Shown: piece after piece, positions 1-9,166 of the stretch
Numbering within the stretch: the stretch's first letter is position 1
Layout: each line of letters opens with the position of its first letter
Assembly: GCA_045644465.1 (NCBI GenBank)
Contig: JAZRGV010000062.1
Span: 27,591 to 91,590 of the forward strand
DNA from: HGM04593 sp045644465
Lineage (GTDB): Bacteria > Bacteroidota > Bacteroidia > Bacteroidales > Bacteroidaceae
DNA length: 64,000 nt
Reading direction: 5' to 3'
The notes under the pieces: model-generated
The model's input: the letters and a program-made list of their open reading frames with translations, nothing else
Told to the model about the DNA's origin: nothing
Database searches by the model: none
Translations under genes and position numbers: made by a program

Positions 1-852
1 CAATGCATCGATTGCGGCAACGCCAAGGCGGCTTGCCAAGATGCGGTCGTTGGCTGTTGGGCTACCGCCACGCTGTAAGTAACCAAGGATAGATACGCGA
101 ACATCGAGTTCGGGGAATCGCTGACGCATACCCTCGGCAACCTCCATAATGTTGTAATCTTTTTCGCGACCTTCGGCGAAAAGCACTATACTGCTGCTCT
201 TTGTACGGCGTAATCCGTTGGCGATGAACTGGTTGATTTTTTCGAATTCAGGGTCAATCTCGGGAAGTACGCATGCTTCGGCACCTGTTGCAATTGTTCC
301 GTTCAAGGCAAGGAAACCGGCATCACGTCCCATAACCTCAACGATAAACAGGCGCTCGTGTGATGATGCTGTATCGCGAATTTTATCGACACACTCCATG
401 ATGGTGTTCAATGCTGTATCGTAACCAATGGTGGTATCCGTTCCGTAAAGGTCGTTATCGATGGTTCCGGGCAATGCAATACATGGTATGTCATGCTCGC
501 GGGCAAGGTTGTATGCGCCGGTGATTGTACCGTCGCCACCAATTACCACCAAAGCATCAATCTCTTCGCGCTGTAGTGTTTCATAAGCCTTTGCGCGTCC
601 CTCCTCGGTCTTGAACTCATCGCATCGGCTGGTCTTAAGAATAGTTCCACCTCGTTGGATGATGTTACTTACGTTCTCGGTCTTGAACTCTTTAATCTCG
701 CCGGTAATCAAACCTTTGTAACCACGATAGATGGCTTTAACCTTAATGTCATGGAAAATACATGCACGTGTTACGGCACGTATTGCTGCATTCATACCAG
801 GAGCATCACCTCCTGATGTGAGTATTCCTATACAACGAATCTTGTTTTTCAT
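1..852 (-). CDS. pfkA: ATP-dependent 6-phosphofructokinase, C-terminus beyond window
   Basis: Phosphorylates fructose 6-phosphate to the 1,6-bisphosphate with ATP, the committed step of glycolysis. The 284 codons present read without a stop and include the N-terminal TSGGDAPGMNAAIR nucleotide-binding loop, then IGGDGT, then the catalytic GTIDND segment. The glycine after GGD (GGDG rather than GGDD) is the mark of ATP-using rather than pyrophosphate-using enzymes. The start ATG overlaps the ispH stop as ATGA, so translation is probably coupled. It is the last visible gene of the porQ-cmk-ispH run. The end of the gene lies outside the window. Confidence 0.95.
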   Translation of the reverse strand, partial: MKNKIRCIGILTSGGDAPGMNAAIRAVTRACIFHDIKVKAIYRGYKGLITGEIKEFKTENVSNIIQRGGTILKTSRCDEFKTEEGRAKAYETLQREEIDALVVIGGDGTITGAYNLAREHDIPCIALPGTIDNDLYGTDTTIGYDTALNTIMECVDKIRDTASSHERLFIVEVMGRDAGFLALNGTIATGAEACVLPEIDPEFEKINQFIANGLRRTKSSSIVLFAEGREKDYNIMEVAEGMRQRFPELDVRVSILGYLQRGGSPTANDRILASRLGVAAIDAL

Positions 853-1727
853 GTTGTTTTGTTATTATGGTAATTTATAATTGCTTTCTTGCAGTTCTCC
901 ATAAGCCATTTGGGGGTTGATGTTGCTCCGCAAATGCCAATGGAGTCAATGTTATCAGTGAGTGCGAAGTCGATATCTTCGGGGCCTTCTACCTGATAAA
1001 CTTCGGGGTTGACCTTCTTGCACTCATTGTATAATATTTTGCCGTTTGAACTCTTTTTGCCACACACAAAGAATATCAGTTGGTGTGCCTTGGCAAATTC
1101 GCCTATGCCATTCATTCGGTTGGCAACCTGTCCGCATACGGTGTTGAACGACTCGCATTTCTTGTCGGTTGCAATTCGCTCCTTAATGGCTGTAACAATC
1201 TCCTTGTAACCCTCGAGCGACTTTGTAGTCTGTGAATAAATGTAAGTGTCCTTAACCTCTGATATACGGTCGAGCTGTGTTGGGTTTTCCACAACAATTG
1301 CTTCGCCATGTGTTTGTCCCACAAGTCCCAGGACCTCGGCATGTCCAGCCTGTCCATGTATAATTATTTGGCGCTCCTTGCCGTCGGTCTCCTGCCACAT
1401 CTTTTTAATTCGTTGCTGTAGCTTTAGCACTACGGGGCATGTGGCATCAATCAGCTCAAGGTTGTTCTTGCGTGCTGTTTCGTAGGTCTGTGGCGGTTCG
1501 CCATGTGCGCGCAACAGCACCTTTGCGTTGTGCAGTTTGCAGAATGTCTCATGGTCTATGGTAACAAGTCCCATACGTTTCAGGCGGTCGCACTCAATGC
1601 TGTTATGTACAATATCACCCAGACAGTATAGTGTACCGCCTTTTTGCAACTCTTCTTCGGCTTTCTTTATGGCTGTGGTAACACCGAAGCAGAATCCTGA
1701 ATGTTCGTCAATCTCTATCTTCAGCAT
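849..1727 (-). CDS. ispH: 4-hydroxy-3-methylbut-2-enyl diphosphate reductase (IspH/LytB)
   Basis: Last enzyme of the MEP isoprenoid pathway, reducing HMBPP to IPP and DMAPP with a [4Fe-4S] cluster. The three cluster cysteines appear in the expected contexts GFCFGV near the N-terminus, DATCPVV in the middle and FNTVCGQ toward the end. At about 292 residues it has the usual bacterial length. I chose the ATG whose first base is shared with the cmk stop (TGATG); a GTG one codon earlier is possible. Both its ends overlap neighbouring genes, which indicates one transcript with cmk and pfkA. A polyprenyl synthetase using its products is encoded at 4512. Confidence 0.95.
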   Translation of the reverse strand: MLKIEIDEHSGFCFGVTTAIKKAEEELQKGGTLYCLGDIVHNSIECDRLKRMGLVTIDHETFCKLHNAKVLLRAHGEPPQTYETARKNNLELIDATCPVVLKLQQRIKKMWQETDGKERQIIIHGQAGHAEVLGLVGQTHGEAIVVENPTQLDRISEVKDTYIYSQTTKSLEGYKEIVTAIKERIATDKKCESFNTVCGQVANRMNGIGEFAKAHQLIFFVCGKKSSNGKILYNECKKVNPEVYQVEGPEDIDFALTDNIDSIGICGATSTPKWLMENCKKAIINYHNNKTT

Positions 1728-2413
1728 CACTTTGTTAGTTTGTTGAACTCATCAATCAACCAATTCATTTGCTCTTCGCGTGTGAGGTTGCTGTTGTCGA
1801 GCAACAACGCGTCGTCGGCCTTCTTTAAAGGGCTAATCTCGCGTGTCTGGTCAAGATGGTCGCGTTGCATCACGTTTTCAAGTATCTCGTTGAAATTGGC
1901 TTTGTCGCCACGAGCTGTAAGCTCGTCATATCTGCGCTTTGCGCGTACCTCGGCCGATGCTGTTACAAATACTTTCATCTCGGCATTGGGGAATACTGTG
2001 GTGCCAATGTCACGGCCGTCCATAACAATACCTTTTGCTTTACCCATTTCGCGCTGGCGGTTAACCATCTCTTCGCGTACGAAATCGAGAGTGGCAACCT
2101 GACTTACAAGGCGTGAAACCTCGAGCGAACGTATATCGTGCTCAACGTTCTTGCCATTGAGGAATGTTATTGAATTCTTTGTCTCGGCATCTACCTCAAA
2201 AGTTATCTTTATATCCTTGATGTTTGTGCGAATGGCTTCGGTGTCTATTTTATCTCCAACGAAAAGATTGTTCTGCATGCAGTAAAGAGCTACTGCACGA
2301 TACATCGCACCACTGTCGAAATATAGATAACCTATGTTGCGGGCCAATGCCTTTGCCATTGTGCTTTTTCCGCATGATGAGAAACCGTCAATGGCTATTA
2401 TTATTTTTTTCAT
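1727..2413 (-). CDS. cmk: (d)CMP kinase
   Basis: Transfers phosphate from ATP to CMP or dCMP in pyrimidine nucleotide salvage. The N-terminus has the P-loop GFSSCGKST, followed by DSGAMYRA, the NMP-binding segment typical of cytidylate kinases, and MDGRDIGTTVFPNA further on. The 228-residue length fits the family. It sits between porQ (57 bp upstream) and ispH (one-base overlap). Linkage of porQ, cmk and ispH is common in Bacteroidales. Confidence 0.95.
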   Translation of the reverse strand: MKKIIIAIDGFSSCGKSTMAKALARNIGYLYFDSGAMYRAVALYCMQNNLFVGDKIDTEAIRTNIKDIKITFEVDAETKNSITFLNGKNVEHDIRSLEVSRLVSQVATLDFVREEMVNRQREMGKAKGIVMDGRDIGTTVFPNAEMKVFVTASAEVRAKRRYDELTARGDKANFNEILENVMQRDHLDQTREISPLKKADDALLLDNSNLTREEQMNWLIDEFNKLTK

Positions 2414-2470
2414 AACGCGTACTTCTTGTTTCGGATATTTTTTGTGAAGATAGTAAAAAATCCATCATCT

Positions 2471-3448
2471 TCAAAGTGAATATGAAAGATTGAACAATAA
2501 TGAATGTGCTGCTGTGTGCAACTTACTATATGAGGCGTTGAATTTTACCTTATAAATATTAAGTCCTGCTCCCAAACTGAAGCCGTCGAAGTTGTTTTTT
2601 GCTGTAGAAAGCTCTCGGCTTCTGCGGTAATTGTATCCAAGCGACAGGTAGAAATTTTTACCTATAAGTACATCTGCTCCAATTATGAAGTGTTTTAGCA
2701 GCAACTCACCAAAATTGTCAGTGCTGCCGTCGGCATTGTAGAAATCCTCTTTTTCCCAACGATGCAGGTTGTAAAGGAGTGCCGAAAGACGTATGGGGGC
2801 ATGGTTGAATCTTTTTGTTATACCCACTTGAAAGTCCATTGGCATACTTTCGTACTCCTCTTCAAAGGCTTTGACCTGTCCTCCCAAATTCTTGCATGCA
2901 ATTGAAAGTGACAACTCCTTTTCGGCATTGAAATAGTTGATACCAAGATCAACGCCAAGTCCCAAAGAGTACATGCTCTCATATTTTGAATATATCAGTT
3001 TTCCCGACACACCACCGCTCCAACGTTCTCCAAGCAGATAGTTGTATGTAAATGTGAGGTCCATGTCTTTTGCCGAGAATGTTCCGGTGTGGATGTTGTC
3101 CTCGGTGTATCCGTCGAATTTTCCATAATCGACATATCGCGCGAAGACTGCAAATGCCGAACGTCTTCCGAAAGTCTTGCTGAAAGCCGCACCACCAACA
3201 TTGCAGTCGCTCATGTATGTCATATATGAAAGGTTAAATGTCTTGTCGCTTACGTTGGCGAGAAGTGCCGGGTTGTGTATGACGAGTGTCAAGTCGTCCT
3301 CTATAAGTGAAATGTTGTCTCCGCCAAGAGCTGCAGCATGTGATGAGTAGGGCAGGCGAAGGAAATTGAATGCATGCTCACCGCCTTGCGCAAAATTTAC
3401 AAGGGGTACGAGTGTCAATATGTAAAAAAGTATGTTTTTTAATTTCAC
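2471..3448 (-). CDS. porQ: Type IX secretion system protein PorQ
   Basis: A 325-residue outer-membrane beta-barrel-like protein with an N-terminal signal peptide ending near FAQG. The first mature segment (FNFLRLPYSSHAAALGG, then LIEDDLTLVIHNPALL) is the hallmark start of PorQ, a partner of the type IX secretion and lipopolysaccharide-attachment machinery. The C-terminus ends in alternating aromatic and polar strands, as expected of a barrel. It leads the cmk-ispH-pfkA gene run. Two surface proteins in this window (23750 and 41578) end in tails that could be substrates of such a system; that link is inference. No other Por component is visible here. Confidence 0.85.
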   Translation of the reverse strand: MKLKNILFYILTLVPLVNFAQGGEHAFNFLRLPYSSHAAALGGDNISLIEDDLTLVIHNPALLANVSDKTFNLSYMTYMSDCNVGGAAFSKTFGRRSAFAVFARYVDYGKFDGYTEDNIHTGTFSAKDMDLTFTYNYLLGERWSGGVSGKLIYSKYESMYSLGLGVDLGINYFNAEKELSLSIACKNLGGQVKAFEEEYESMPMDFQVGITKRFNHAPIRLSALLYNLHRWEKEDFYNADGSTDNFGELLLKHFIIGADVLIGKNFYLSLGYNYRRSRELSTAKNNFDGFSLGAGLNIYKVKFNASYSKLHTAAHSLLFNLSYSL

Positions 3449-3495
3449 TTTATGGATGATTTGTTTAGTTTTGCAAAAATGTTGTTTTTGTTTCG

Positions 3496-3503
3496 CGAAG
3501 ATA
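3496..3503 (-). promoter_or_regulatory. -7 box upstream of porQ
   Basis: On the minus strand TATCTTCG matches the Bacteroidota -7 consensus TAnnTTTG with one change. It lies about 48 bp before the porQ start. I see no clear -33 TTG at the usual spacing. Confidence 0.45.
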
Positions 3504-3668
3504 ATGATTTTTTACTTATCATTTATTCGCGAGGTAAATAAAATAATTATACGACTATTTTTGTTATAAATAACGCGAAAAAAGTCGTTTTATGTTGTTT
3601 ATGGAAAGAAAATCTTTTTAATTTTAAAAAAAGATTGCATTTCATCGTGTGTATTGAAAAATATTGTT

Positions 3669-3676
3669 TATTTTTG
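3669..3676 (+). promoter_or_regulatory. -7 box upstream of the TonB-type gene
   Basis: TATTTTTG matches TAnnTTTG, 30 bp before the chosen ATG at 3707. It also argues against the longer reading frame that begins at 3635, which would place the start upstream of the promoter. Confidence 0.5.
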
Positions 3677-3706
3677 CCCATTAGAAAATATATACAATTT
3701 TACGAT

Positions 3707-4444
3707 ATGAATACAGAGAAAAATCAGCAAGTTAAAGGTAAATTGGAACTTGAGGTTAAGAAGAGTCCCAAAGTGAACTTGGAACAGCACACATTTACAT
3801 GGCTCTTGATGGGTTTTGTGATTGTTTTCGCTGTCACATTTGCAGTTGTAGAGTGGACAACATTTGAAAAACAGGAAAAGAAAGAGAAGAAAGCTCAACA
3901 GCAGGCTCTCGACATTCCTATTGATATCTTGGTGCCTTTTACTATTCCTGAGAAAAAGGTGGTTCCTCCTCCCCCCGAAGCAAAGAAGATCGTTGATATC
4001 ATTGAGATCGTAGAGGATGAGGCTGAAATCGAAGAGAGTGATCTTGTTTCTATCGAGGAAATGGGTGAAGTTGTTGAAATTTCAGATAATGCCAACATTG
4101 TTGTAGAAGAGGTTATTGAAGAGGAGCAGGTGTTCCAAGTGGTAGAGCAGCAGCCAGAATTCCCCGGCGGTATGAAAGCTTTGATGAAGTACTTGCAGGA
4201 GAATATCAGCTATCCAAGAATCTCTCGCGACAACAACTCACAGGGCCGTTCTTTCATCCGTTTCGTTGTGAATTCCGACGGCTCAATCGAAGGTGTTGAG
4301 GTGTTGAAGAGTTCAGGTGATATCTATCTTGACAAGGAAGCTATGCGCGTTGTTAGCGGTATGCCAAAATGGTCTCCTGGTAAGCAGGCTGGTAAACCGG
4401 TACGTGTGTTCTTTACCTTGCCGGTTGTATTCCGCTTGCAGTAA
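3707..4444 (+). CDS. TonB-family energy transducer
   Basis: About 245 residues with TonB layout: a short cytoplasmic N-terminus, one membrane segment (WLLMGFVIVFAVTFAVVEW) near residues 30-48, a periplasmic linker beginning with a proline patch (VVPPPPEAKK) and continuing as an acidic Glu/Val-rich stretch, and a C-terminal TonB domain (QPEFPGGMKALMKYLQENI to the end). TonB proteins couple proton motive force to outer-membrane active transporters. The linker is acidic rather than the Pro-Lys type of enteric TonB. I started at the ATG after the -7 box at 3669. It is followed by a strong terminator and appears monocistronic. Confidence 0.85.
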   Translation: MNTEKNQQVKGKLELEVKKSPKVNLEQHTFTWLLMGFVIVFAVTFAVVEWTTFEKQEKKEKKAQQQALDIPIDILVPFTIPEKKVVPPPPEAKKIVDIIEIVEDEAEIEESDLVSIEEMGEVVEISDNANIVVEEVIEEEQVFQVVEQQPEFPGGMKALMKYLQENISYPRISRDNNSQGRSFIRFVVNSDGSIEGVEVLKSSGDIYLDKEAMRVVSGMPKWSPGKQAGKPVRVFFTLPVVFRLQ

Positions 4445-4461
4445 TAAAGTTAAATATATGT

Positions 4462-4491
4462 AAAAGAGGCTGCGATGCAGCCTCTTTTTTT
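4462..4491 (+). terminator. Rho-independent terminator after the TonB-type gene
   Basis: Perfect 12-bp arms (AAAAGAGGCTGC and its complement) with a GAT loop, running into a T tract. Confidence 0.9.
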
Positions 4492-4511
4492 AATTAAACA
4501 ATATCTGTGTT

Positions 4512-5486
4512 ATGTACACTTGGGAAGAATTAAGAGATAAAGTAAATCTTTTTATAGATAATTTGGAGTTTGAAAGGGATCCACGTGAATTGTATGCTCC
4601 CATACGATACACTTTGGAGCAGAGCGGTAAGCGTGTGCGTCCGGTGTTGTTTCTTATGGCCTATAATTTATATAAGGAGAAAGTGGAGAACGCTCTCTAT
4701 CCGGCAGTGGCTATGGAGACATACCACAACTACACCCTTATACACGACGACGTAATGGATCGCGCCGATATACGTCGAGGAAAGCCTACCGTATGTGCAA
4801 AGTGGGGCGACATAGCGGCAATACTCTCGGGCGACACTATGCTTGTCCTGGCCTATGAGTTTCTTGCTCATGTGCCGGCCGATAAATTGCCTTCGATGCT
4901 TTCTCTCTTTACAGAGACAGCAAAACAGATTGGCGACGGACAGCAATATGATATAGAGTTTGAAACACGTGACAACGTTGCCGAAGAGGAGTATCTTGAA
5001 ATGATACGTCTCAAGACATCGGTTCTTCTTGCTGCATCAATGAAGATGGGTGGTATTCTTGCGGGAGCAAGTGATGCCGACCTGGAGAATTTGTATGAGT
5101 ATGGCGAGAAGATGGGACTTGCATTCCAATTGCAGGACGACCTTCTCGATGTATATGCCGACCAGGCATTGTTTGGTAAGAAGATTGGTGGCGATATCTG
5201 TTGCAATAAAAAGACTTTCCTTCTTATAACAGCATTGAACCTGGCTTCTCCCGAACAATTTGCCGAGATGAAGCAGTGGATCGATAAAAAGGAATTCGAT
5301 GAGCAGGAAAAAATAGCATTCTTTACCGATATGTATAACAAACTTGGCGTGAGAGATATATGCGAGAAACGCATTGAATCGCTTTTTGCCATGTGTGATA
5401 ACTATATCGACAGAATATCTGTACCTGAAGATAAGAAAGCCAATCTTAAGGCTTTTGCCAACTCCTTGTTGAACCGCAAACTTTGA
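4512..5486 (+). CDS. Polyprenyl diphosphate synthase
   Basis: A trans-isoprenyl diphosphate synthase of 324 residues that condenses IPP with allylic diphosphates. Visible landmarks are GKRVRP at 39-44, the first aspartate-rich motif DDVMD at 79-83 followed by RRGKPT, and the second motif DDLLD at 209-213 after FQLQ. Product length cannot be read reliably from the sequence; a long-chain product for menaquinone, or a GGPP/FPP synthase, is likely. It starts a tight plus-strand gene run (4-bp gap to the next gene). Its substrates come from the MEP pathway represented by ispH at 849. Confidence 0.9.
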   Translation: MYTWEELRDKVNLFIDNLEFERDPRELYAPIRYTLEQSGKRVRPVLFLMAYNLYKEKVENALYPAVAMETYHNYTLIHDDVMDRADIRRGKPTVCAKWGDIAAILSGDTMLVLAYEFLAHVPADKLPSMLSLFTETAKQIGDGQQYDIEFETRDNVAEEEYLEMIRLKTSVLLAASMKMGGILAGASDADLENLYEYGEKMGLAFQLQDDLLDVYADQALFGKKIGGDICCNKKTFLLITALNLASPEQFAEMKQWIDKKEFDEQEKIAFFTDMYNKLGVRDICEKRIESLFAMCDNYIDRISVPEDKKANLKAFANSLLNRKL

Positions 5487-5490
5487 TATT

Positions 5491-6201
5491 ATGCCTTACC
5501 GCCGATTGCCAAAGACTGACCAAGCACGCATACGTGCCTTAAAAGCGGCTGTCGAAAGCAGTATGCAGAATGGCTTGTTTACCAACATACTGTCGCATAA
5601 CACATACTATCGTGCGAAAGATATCCTTGAGCGTTTTTCGCGCGAGGTATCTGCCTATCGTCGTTGTGTGAGCGAGCAATCGTCGAAACGTGGTAACAAA
5701 GAATACGAGGCGGCACTCAAGAAGGCAAGAATGTATGTGTCGCACTTCATACAGGTTCTCAGCATGTCGATAATGCGCGGCGAGATAGCGCGCAACAAAC
5801 GTCCCTACTATGGATTGCCCGAGGATGAAGATACAACACCTAATCTCTTCTCGGAATCGTCGGTTCTTGAGTGGGGAGCGAAAATCATTGATGGTGAGCG
5901 CCGTCGTCAAGGCGAGGGTGGTGTGCCGGTCTATAACCCCACAATGGGACGTGTAGCGGTGGTGTATGATATTTTCAAGGGCATGTACGAAAAGCAACAG
6001 ATGCTTCAGCAAAGAACTAATGATGCTCTTCGTAATATCTCGGATATGCGTTTCGAGGCCGATGAAGTCATTTATGAGGCATGGGGTGAGATAGAGGCAA
6101 CCTTTGCAGTGTTCAAGGGTGATGAACGCCTTAAAAAATGTGCCCAATACGGAGTTATATATTACGACCGTCCCGACCGTAAAAAAGATAAAAATGATTG
6201 A
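5491..6201 (+). CDS. Conserved protein of unknown function
   Basis: A 236-residue protein I do not recognise. It has no signal peptide or membrane segment, is rich in Arg, Lys and Glu, and looks mainly helical. It lies 4 bp after the polyprenyl synthetase and its last 8 bp overlap the tatD start, so it is almost certainly co-translated with both. The basic N-terminus (MPYRRLPKTDQARIRALKAA) and basic tail (RPDRKKDKND) would fit nucleic acid or ribosome contact, but that is only a guess from composition. Confidence 0.7.
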   Translation: MPYRRLPKTDQARIRALKAAVESSMQNGLFTNILSHNTYYRAKDILERFSREVSAYRRCVSEQSSKRGNKEYEAALKKARMYVSHFIQVLSMSIMRGEIARNKRPYYGLPEDEDTTPNLFSESSVLEWGAKIIDGERRRQGEGGVPVYNPTMGRVAVVYDIFKGMYEKQQMLQQRTNDALRNISDMRFEADEVIYEAWGEIEATFAVFKGDERLKKCAQYGVIYYDRPDRKKDKND

Positions 6202-6979
6202 ATTCGTTGATACGCATACCCATCTTTTTGTTCAGGAATTCGATGAGGACAGAAACAATGTAGTGCAACGTGCCATTGCTGCCGGTGTTACAAAATTATG
6301 TCTGCCGTCGATAACTGAAGAGTCTGTTCCGGTAATAATGAAAATGTGCGAGGAACATCCCGGTGTCTGTTTTCCTATGTTGGGACTTCATCCAACCGAA
6401 CTTGGCGAAGACTATAAGGGAGTCCTTGAACGTATGTATGATATTCTTAAAAATGATTGCCGTTACATTGCCGTAGGTGAGGTGGGGCTTGACTTCTATT
6501 GGGATGATACCCGCAAGAAAGAACAACTCGAAGCCTTTGACGCGCAGATAGCGTGGGCGGCCGAAATGGGATTGCCTTTGGCTATACATTCCCGCAGTGC
6601 CTTCAATGAATTGTATGATATGATGGAGTCGCATCGTGGCAAGGGGCTTACGGGAGTTTTTCATTGTTTCTCGGGAAACGAGGATGAGGCGCGCAAACTA
6701 CTTTCGTTCGACGGCTTCTGTCTTGGTATAGGCGGGGTGGTTACATACAAGAAATCAATATTGCCGGAAGTCTTGAAGAATGTTCCGCTCGAAAGGGTGT
6801 TGCTCGAAACCGACTCTCCTTATCTGCCGCCTGTGCCATTTAGGGGAAAACGCAATGAGAGTGCTTACGTGCCATATATTGCAGAATTTCTGGCAGACGT
6901 ATATGACTGTACCATAGATGAAGTGGCGCGTGTAACAACTATTAATGCTTGTAGAATCTTTCCCAAATTGAATGTATAA
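6194..6979 (+). CDS. TatD-family metal-dependent hydrolase
   Basis: An amidohydrolase-fold enzyme of 261 residues; TatD proteins are metal-dependent 3'-5' DNA exonucleases. Metal ligands are visible in order: DTHTHLF at the N-terminus, GEVGLDFYWD, IHSR, FHCFSG and ETDSPYLPP. I chose the ATG giving MIEFVDTHTH; the open frame extends further upstream but inside the previous gene. Its stop overlaps the next start as TAATG. Confidence 0.9.
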   Translation: MIEFVDTHTHLFVQEFDEDRNNVVQRAIAAGVTKLCLPSITEESVPVIMKMCEEHPGVCFPMLGLHPTELGEDYKGVLERMYDILKNDCRYIAVGEVGLDFYWDDTRKKEQLEAFDAQIAWAAEMGLPLAIHSRSAFNELYDMMESHRGKGLTGVFHCFSGNEDEARKLLSFDGFCLGIGGVVTYKKSILPEVLKNVPLERVLLETDSPYLPPVPFRGKRNESAYVPYIAEFLADVYDCTIDEVARVTTINACRIFPKLNV

Positions 6980-8046
6980 TGGAATTTGATAAAATAGATA
7001 TATTTGAGAGTGCTAAACGGCTAATCTTAATAGCCGGTCCTTGCAGTGCCGAAAGCGAAGAGCAGGTGATGGCAGTGGCTTCTCAACTTGTAAATAAAGG
7101 TGTAACCCTCTTCCGTGCAGGTGTGTGGAAACCACGTACACGCCCCGGATGTTTTGAGGGTGTGGGGCAGGAGGCTCTTCAATGGTTACAGAATGTAAAA
7201 AAGGAGTATGCACTGCCAGTCTCTACCGAGGTGGCTACTGCAGTTCATGTGGAGCAGGCTCTTGCAGCGGGAATCGATATGCTGTGGGTTGGCGCACGTA
7301 CAACAGCCAATCCTTTTGCAGTGCAGGAGATTGCCGATGCTCTGCGTGGCGTTGATGTGCCTGTGCTTGTGAAGAATCCTGTAAATCCGGATGTTGATTT
7401 GTGGATTGGTGCTTTTGAACGTCTATATAATGCCGGTGTCAAGCGTTTGGGTGCCATACATCGCGGTTTTTCGGCCTATGGCGAGAAGTTCTACCGCAAT
7501 GCTCCGCAGTGGCAGTTGCCCATTGAGTTCCGTCGCCGTCTTGGCAATGTGCCAATGATATGCGATCCAAGCCATATTGGTGGCAAACGCGAACTGGTGA
7601 TGTCGTTGTCGCAGCAGGCACTGGATCTTAATTTTGATGGTTTAATGATTGAGACACACTGCAATCCTGTATGTGCGTTGAGTGATGCGCGTCAACAAGT
7701 CACCCCCGATGAACTTGTGCTTATTCTTGACAGACTGGTACGTCGTTCTGCCGACAGCTGCAATGCCGATTTTATGTCGTATCGTAACCGTCTTGACGAA
7801 ATTGACGACAAACTTATGGAGTTGCTTGTCAAGCGAATGGCTATATCACGCGAGATTGGTGCTGTGAAACGCGAAAAGGGACTGACAGTGTTTCAACCGT
7901 TCCGATACAATAAAACCATTGAACGTTATACAAAATATTGTTCAGACAGTAATATTGACATCGAGGCTGTAAAAAGCATTTTTGAAGCTGTGCATTCCGA
8001 AAGTGTCCGCCAACAGTTGCATGTGGTGAATGGTGATAATAAGTGA
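6979..8046 (+). CDS. Bifunctional DAHP synthase / chorismate mutase
   Basis: Catalyses the first step of the shikimate pathway and, through a fused domain, conversion of chorismate to prephenate. Residues about 10-250 form a type I-beta DAHP synthase (AGPCSAES at 19-26, KPRTRPGCFEG at 51-61, DPSHIGGKREL near 196-206). Residues about 266-350 form an AroQ-type chorismate mutase (YRNRLDEIDDKLMELLVKR). In fusions of this kind the mutase domain often mediates feedback inhibition of the synthase. No other aromatic amino acid gene is nearby; the surrounding run mixes functions. Confidence 0.93.
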   Translation: MEFDKIDIFESAKRLILIAGPCSAESEEQVMAVASQLVNKGVTLFRAGVWKPRTRPGCFEGVGQEALQWLQNVKKEYALPVSTEVATAVHVEQALAAGIDMLWVGARTTANPFAVQEIADALRGVDVPVLVKNPVNPDVDLWIGAFERLYNAGVKRLGAIHRGFSAYGEKFYRNAPQWQLPIEFRRRLGNVPMICDPSHIGGKRELVMSLSQQALDLNFDGLMIETHCNPVCALSDARQQVTPDELVLILDRLVRRSADSCNADFMSYRNRLDEIDDKLMELLVKRMAISREIGAVKREKGLTVFQPFRYNKTIERYTKYCSDSNIDIEAVKSIFEAVHSESVRQQLHVVNGDNK

Positions 8047-8050
8047 TTCT

Positions 8051-9166
8051 ATGAGGCTGTTTCTTCAACTTCTTATTACTCTTTGTATCTTCTCTGTCAT
8101 GGCGTGCAGTAATGTGAACGATTATAAGATTGAGGGAGAGTGTGTGGAGATGCGTCATTCGACATTGCTTGAGATTATCGATTGCGACGGCTATTCTGTT
8201 GTAAATATAAAGAATCCTTGGGGAAAAGGAGTGCTGAACCGCTATCTGCTTGTACATACCGATAGTATGCTTTCTCATGATATGCCTTCGGGAGTGCTGT
8301 TGCGTACTCCGCTCGAAAAAGTAGTCCTTTTTTCGGGTGTCCATGCACAACTATTTGAAGAGTTGGGTGTGCTTTCTGCAGTGTCGGGTGCGTGTGATAG
8401 CCGTTATATATATTCTTCGGCTGTGCAGCAGAGGCTTGCCGATGGTTCTATACTCGATTGCGGAAGTTCAATGAATGTCAACAGCGAGATTGTAGCACAA
8501 GTAAATCCGGACGCCATATTTGTTTTGCCTTATGAGAATGGCGGTTACGGCAAGCTCGAACGTTTCTCTTTCCCTTTGGTGGAGTGTGCCGACTACATGG
8601 AAACATCGCCTCTTGGATGTGCTGAATGGGTGCGTTTCTATGGTCGCTTGTTGGGATGTGCCGAAAAGAGCGATTCTATCTATAATGCTGTGTGCAAGGA
8701 GTATGAGACGCTGTGTGCAATGGTTGCCGATGTTGAGAAACGCCCAAAACTGATGTGTGAACTGAAAAGCAATTCGGCATGGTATATGCCCGGTGGCAAA
8801 AGCACGATGGGGCAGATGTATAAAGATGCAGGTGCCGACTATCTCTTTGCTGCTTATGAAACAGCTGGCTCAGTGCCTCTGTCGGTTGAAGTTGTGCTTG
8901 ACAAAGCGTCCGAAGCCGATATTTGGCTTTTTAAATATAATTCTTCGGTTGACAAGATATATCATTCTTTGCTTGAAGAATATGATGGATATGCTCATTT
9001 CAAGCCGTTTAAGGAGAGGAATGTATATGCTTGTAACACTCATAAGAATAATCTATTTGAAGAGACAGCATTTCATCCCGAAAGGTTGTTGAAGGAGTTG
9101 GTGGCTTTGTTACACCCGTCGTTGCTTCCCGAATATAAAACTGTATATTATGAAAAGATGCGTTGA
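8051..9166 (+). CDS. Substrate-binding lipoprotein of a FecCD/BtuCD-type ABC importer
   Basis: A periplasmic binding protein of about 371 residues related to BtuF/FhuD-type receptors for cobalamin, haem or siderophores. The N-terminus MRLFLQLLITLCIFSVMAC is a lipoprotein signal with the cysteine at residue 19; the open frame extends six codons upstream, but the lipoprotein start is much better. Internal features include a receptor-like segment (VVLFSGVHAQLFEELGV, VNPDAIFVLP). It follows the DAHP synthase by 4 bp and overlaps the permease gene by 17 bp. The substrate is not determinable here, and no cobalamin riboswitch or TonB-dependent receptor is adjacent. Confidence 0.85.
   Translation: MRLFLQLLITLCIFSVMACSNVNDYKIEGECVEMRHSTLLEIIDCDGYSVVNIKNPWGKGVLNRYLLVHTDSMLSHDMPSGVLLRTPLEKVVLFSGVHAQLFEELGVLSAVSGACDSRYIYSSAVQQRLADGSILDCGSSMNVNSEIVAQVNPDAIFVLPYENGGYGKLERFSFPLVECADYMETSPLGCAEWVRFYGRLLGCAEKSDSIYNAVCKEYETLCAMVADVEKRPKLMCELKSNSAWYMPGGKSTMGQMYKDAGADYLFAAYETAGSVPLSVEVVLDKASEADIWLFKYNSSVDKIYHSLLEEYDGYAHFKPFKERNVYACNTHKNNLFEETAFHPERLLKELVALLHPSLLPEYKTVYYEKMR

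Noticed and set aside
5539..6147. 202-codon minus-strand ORF
   Set aside because: Lies wholly within the plus-strand unknown gene, which is coupled to its neighbours; the reverse reading has no recognisable protein character.
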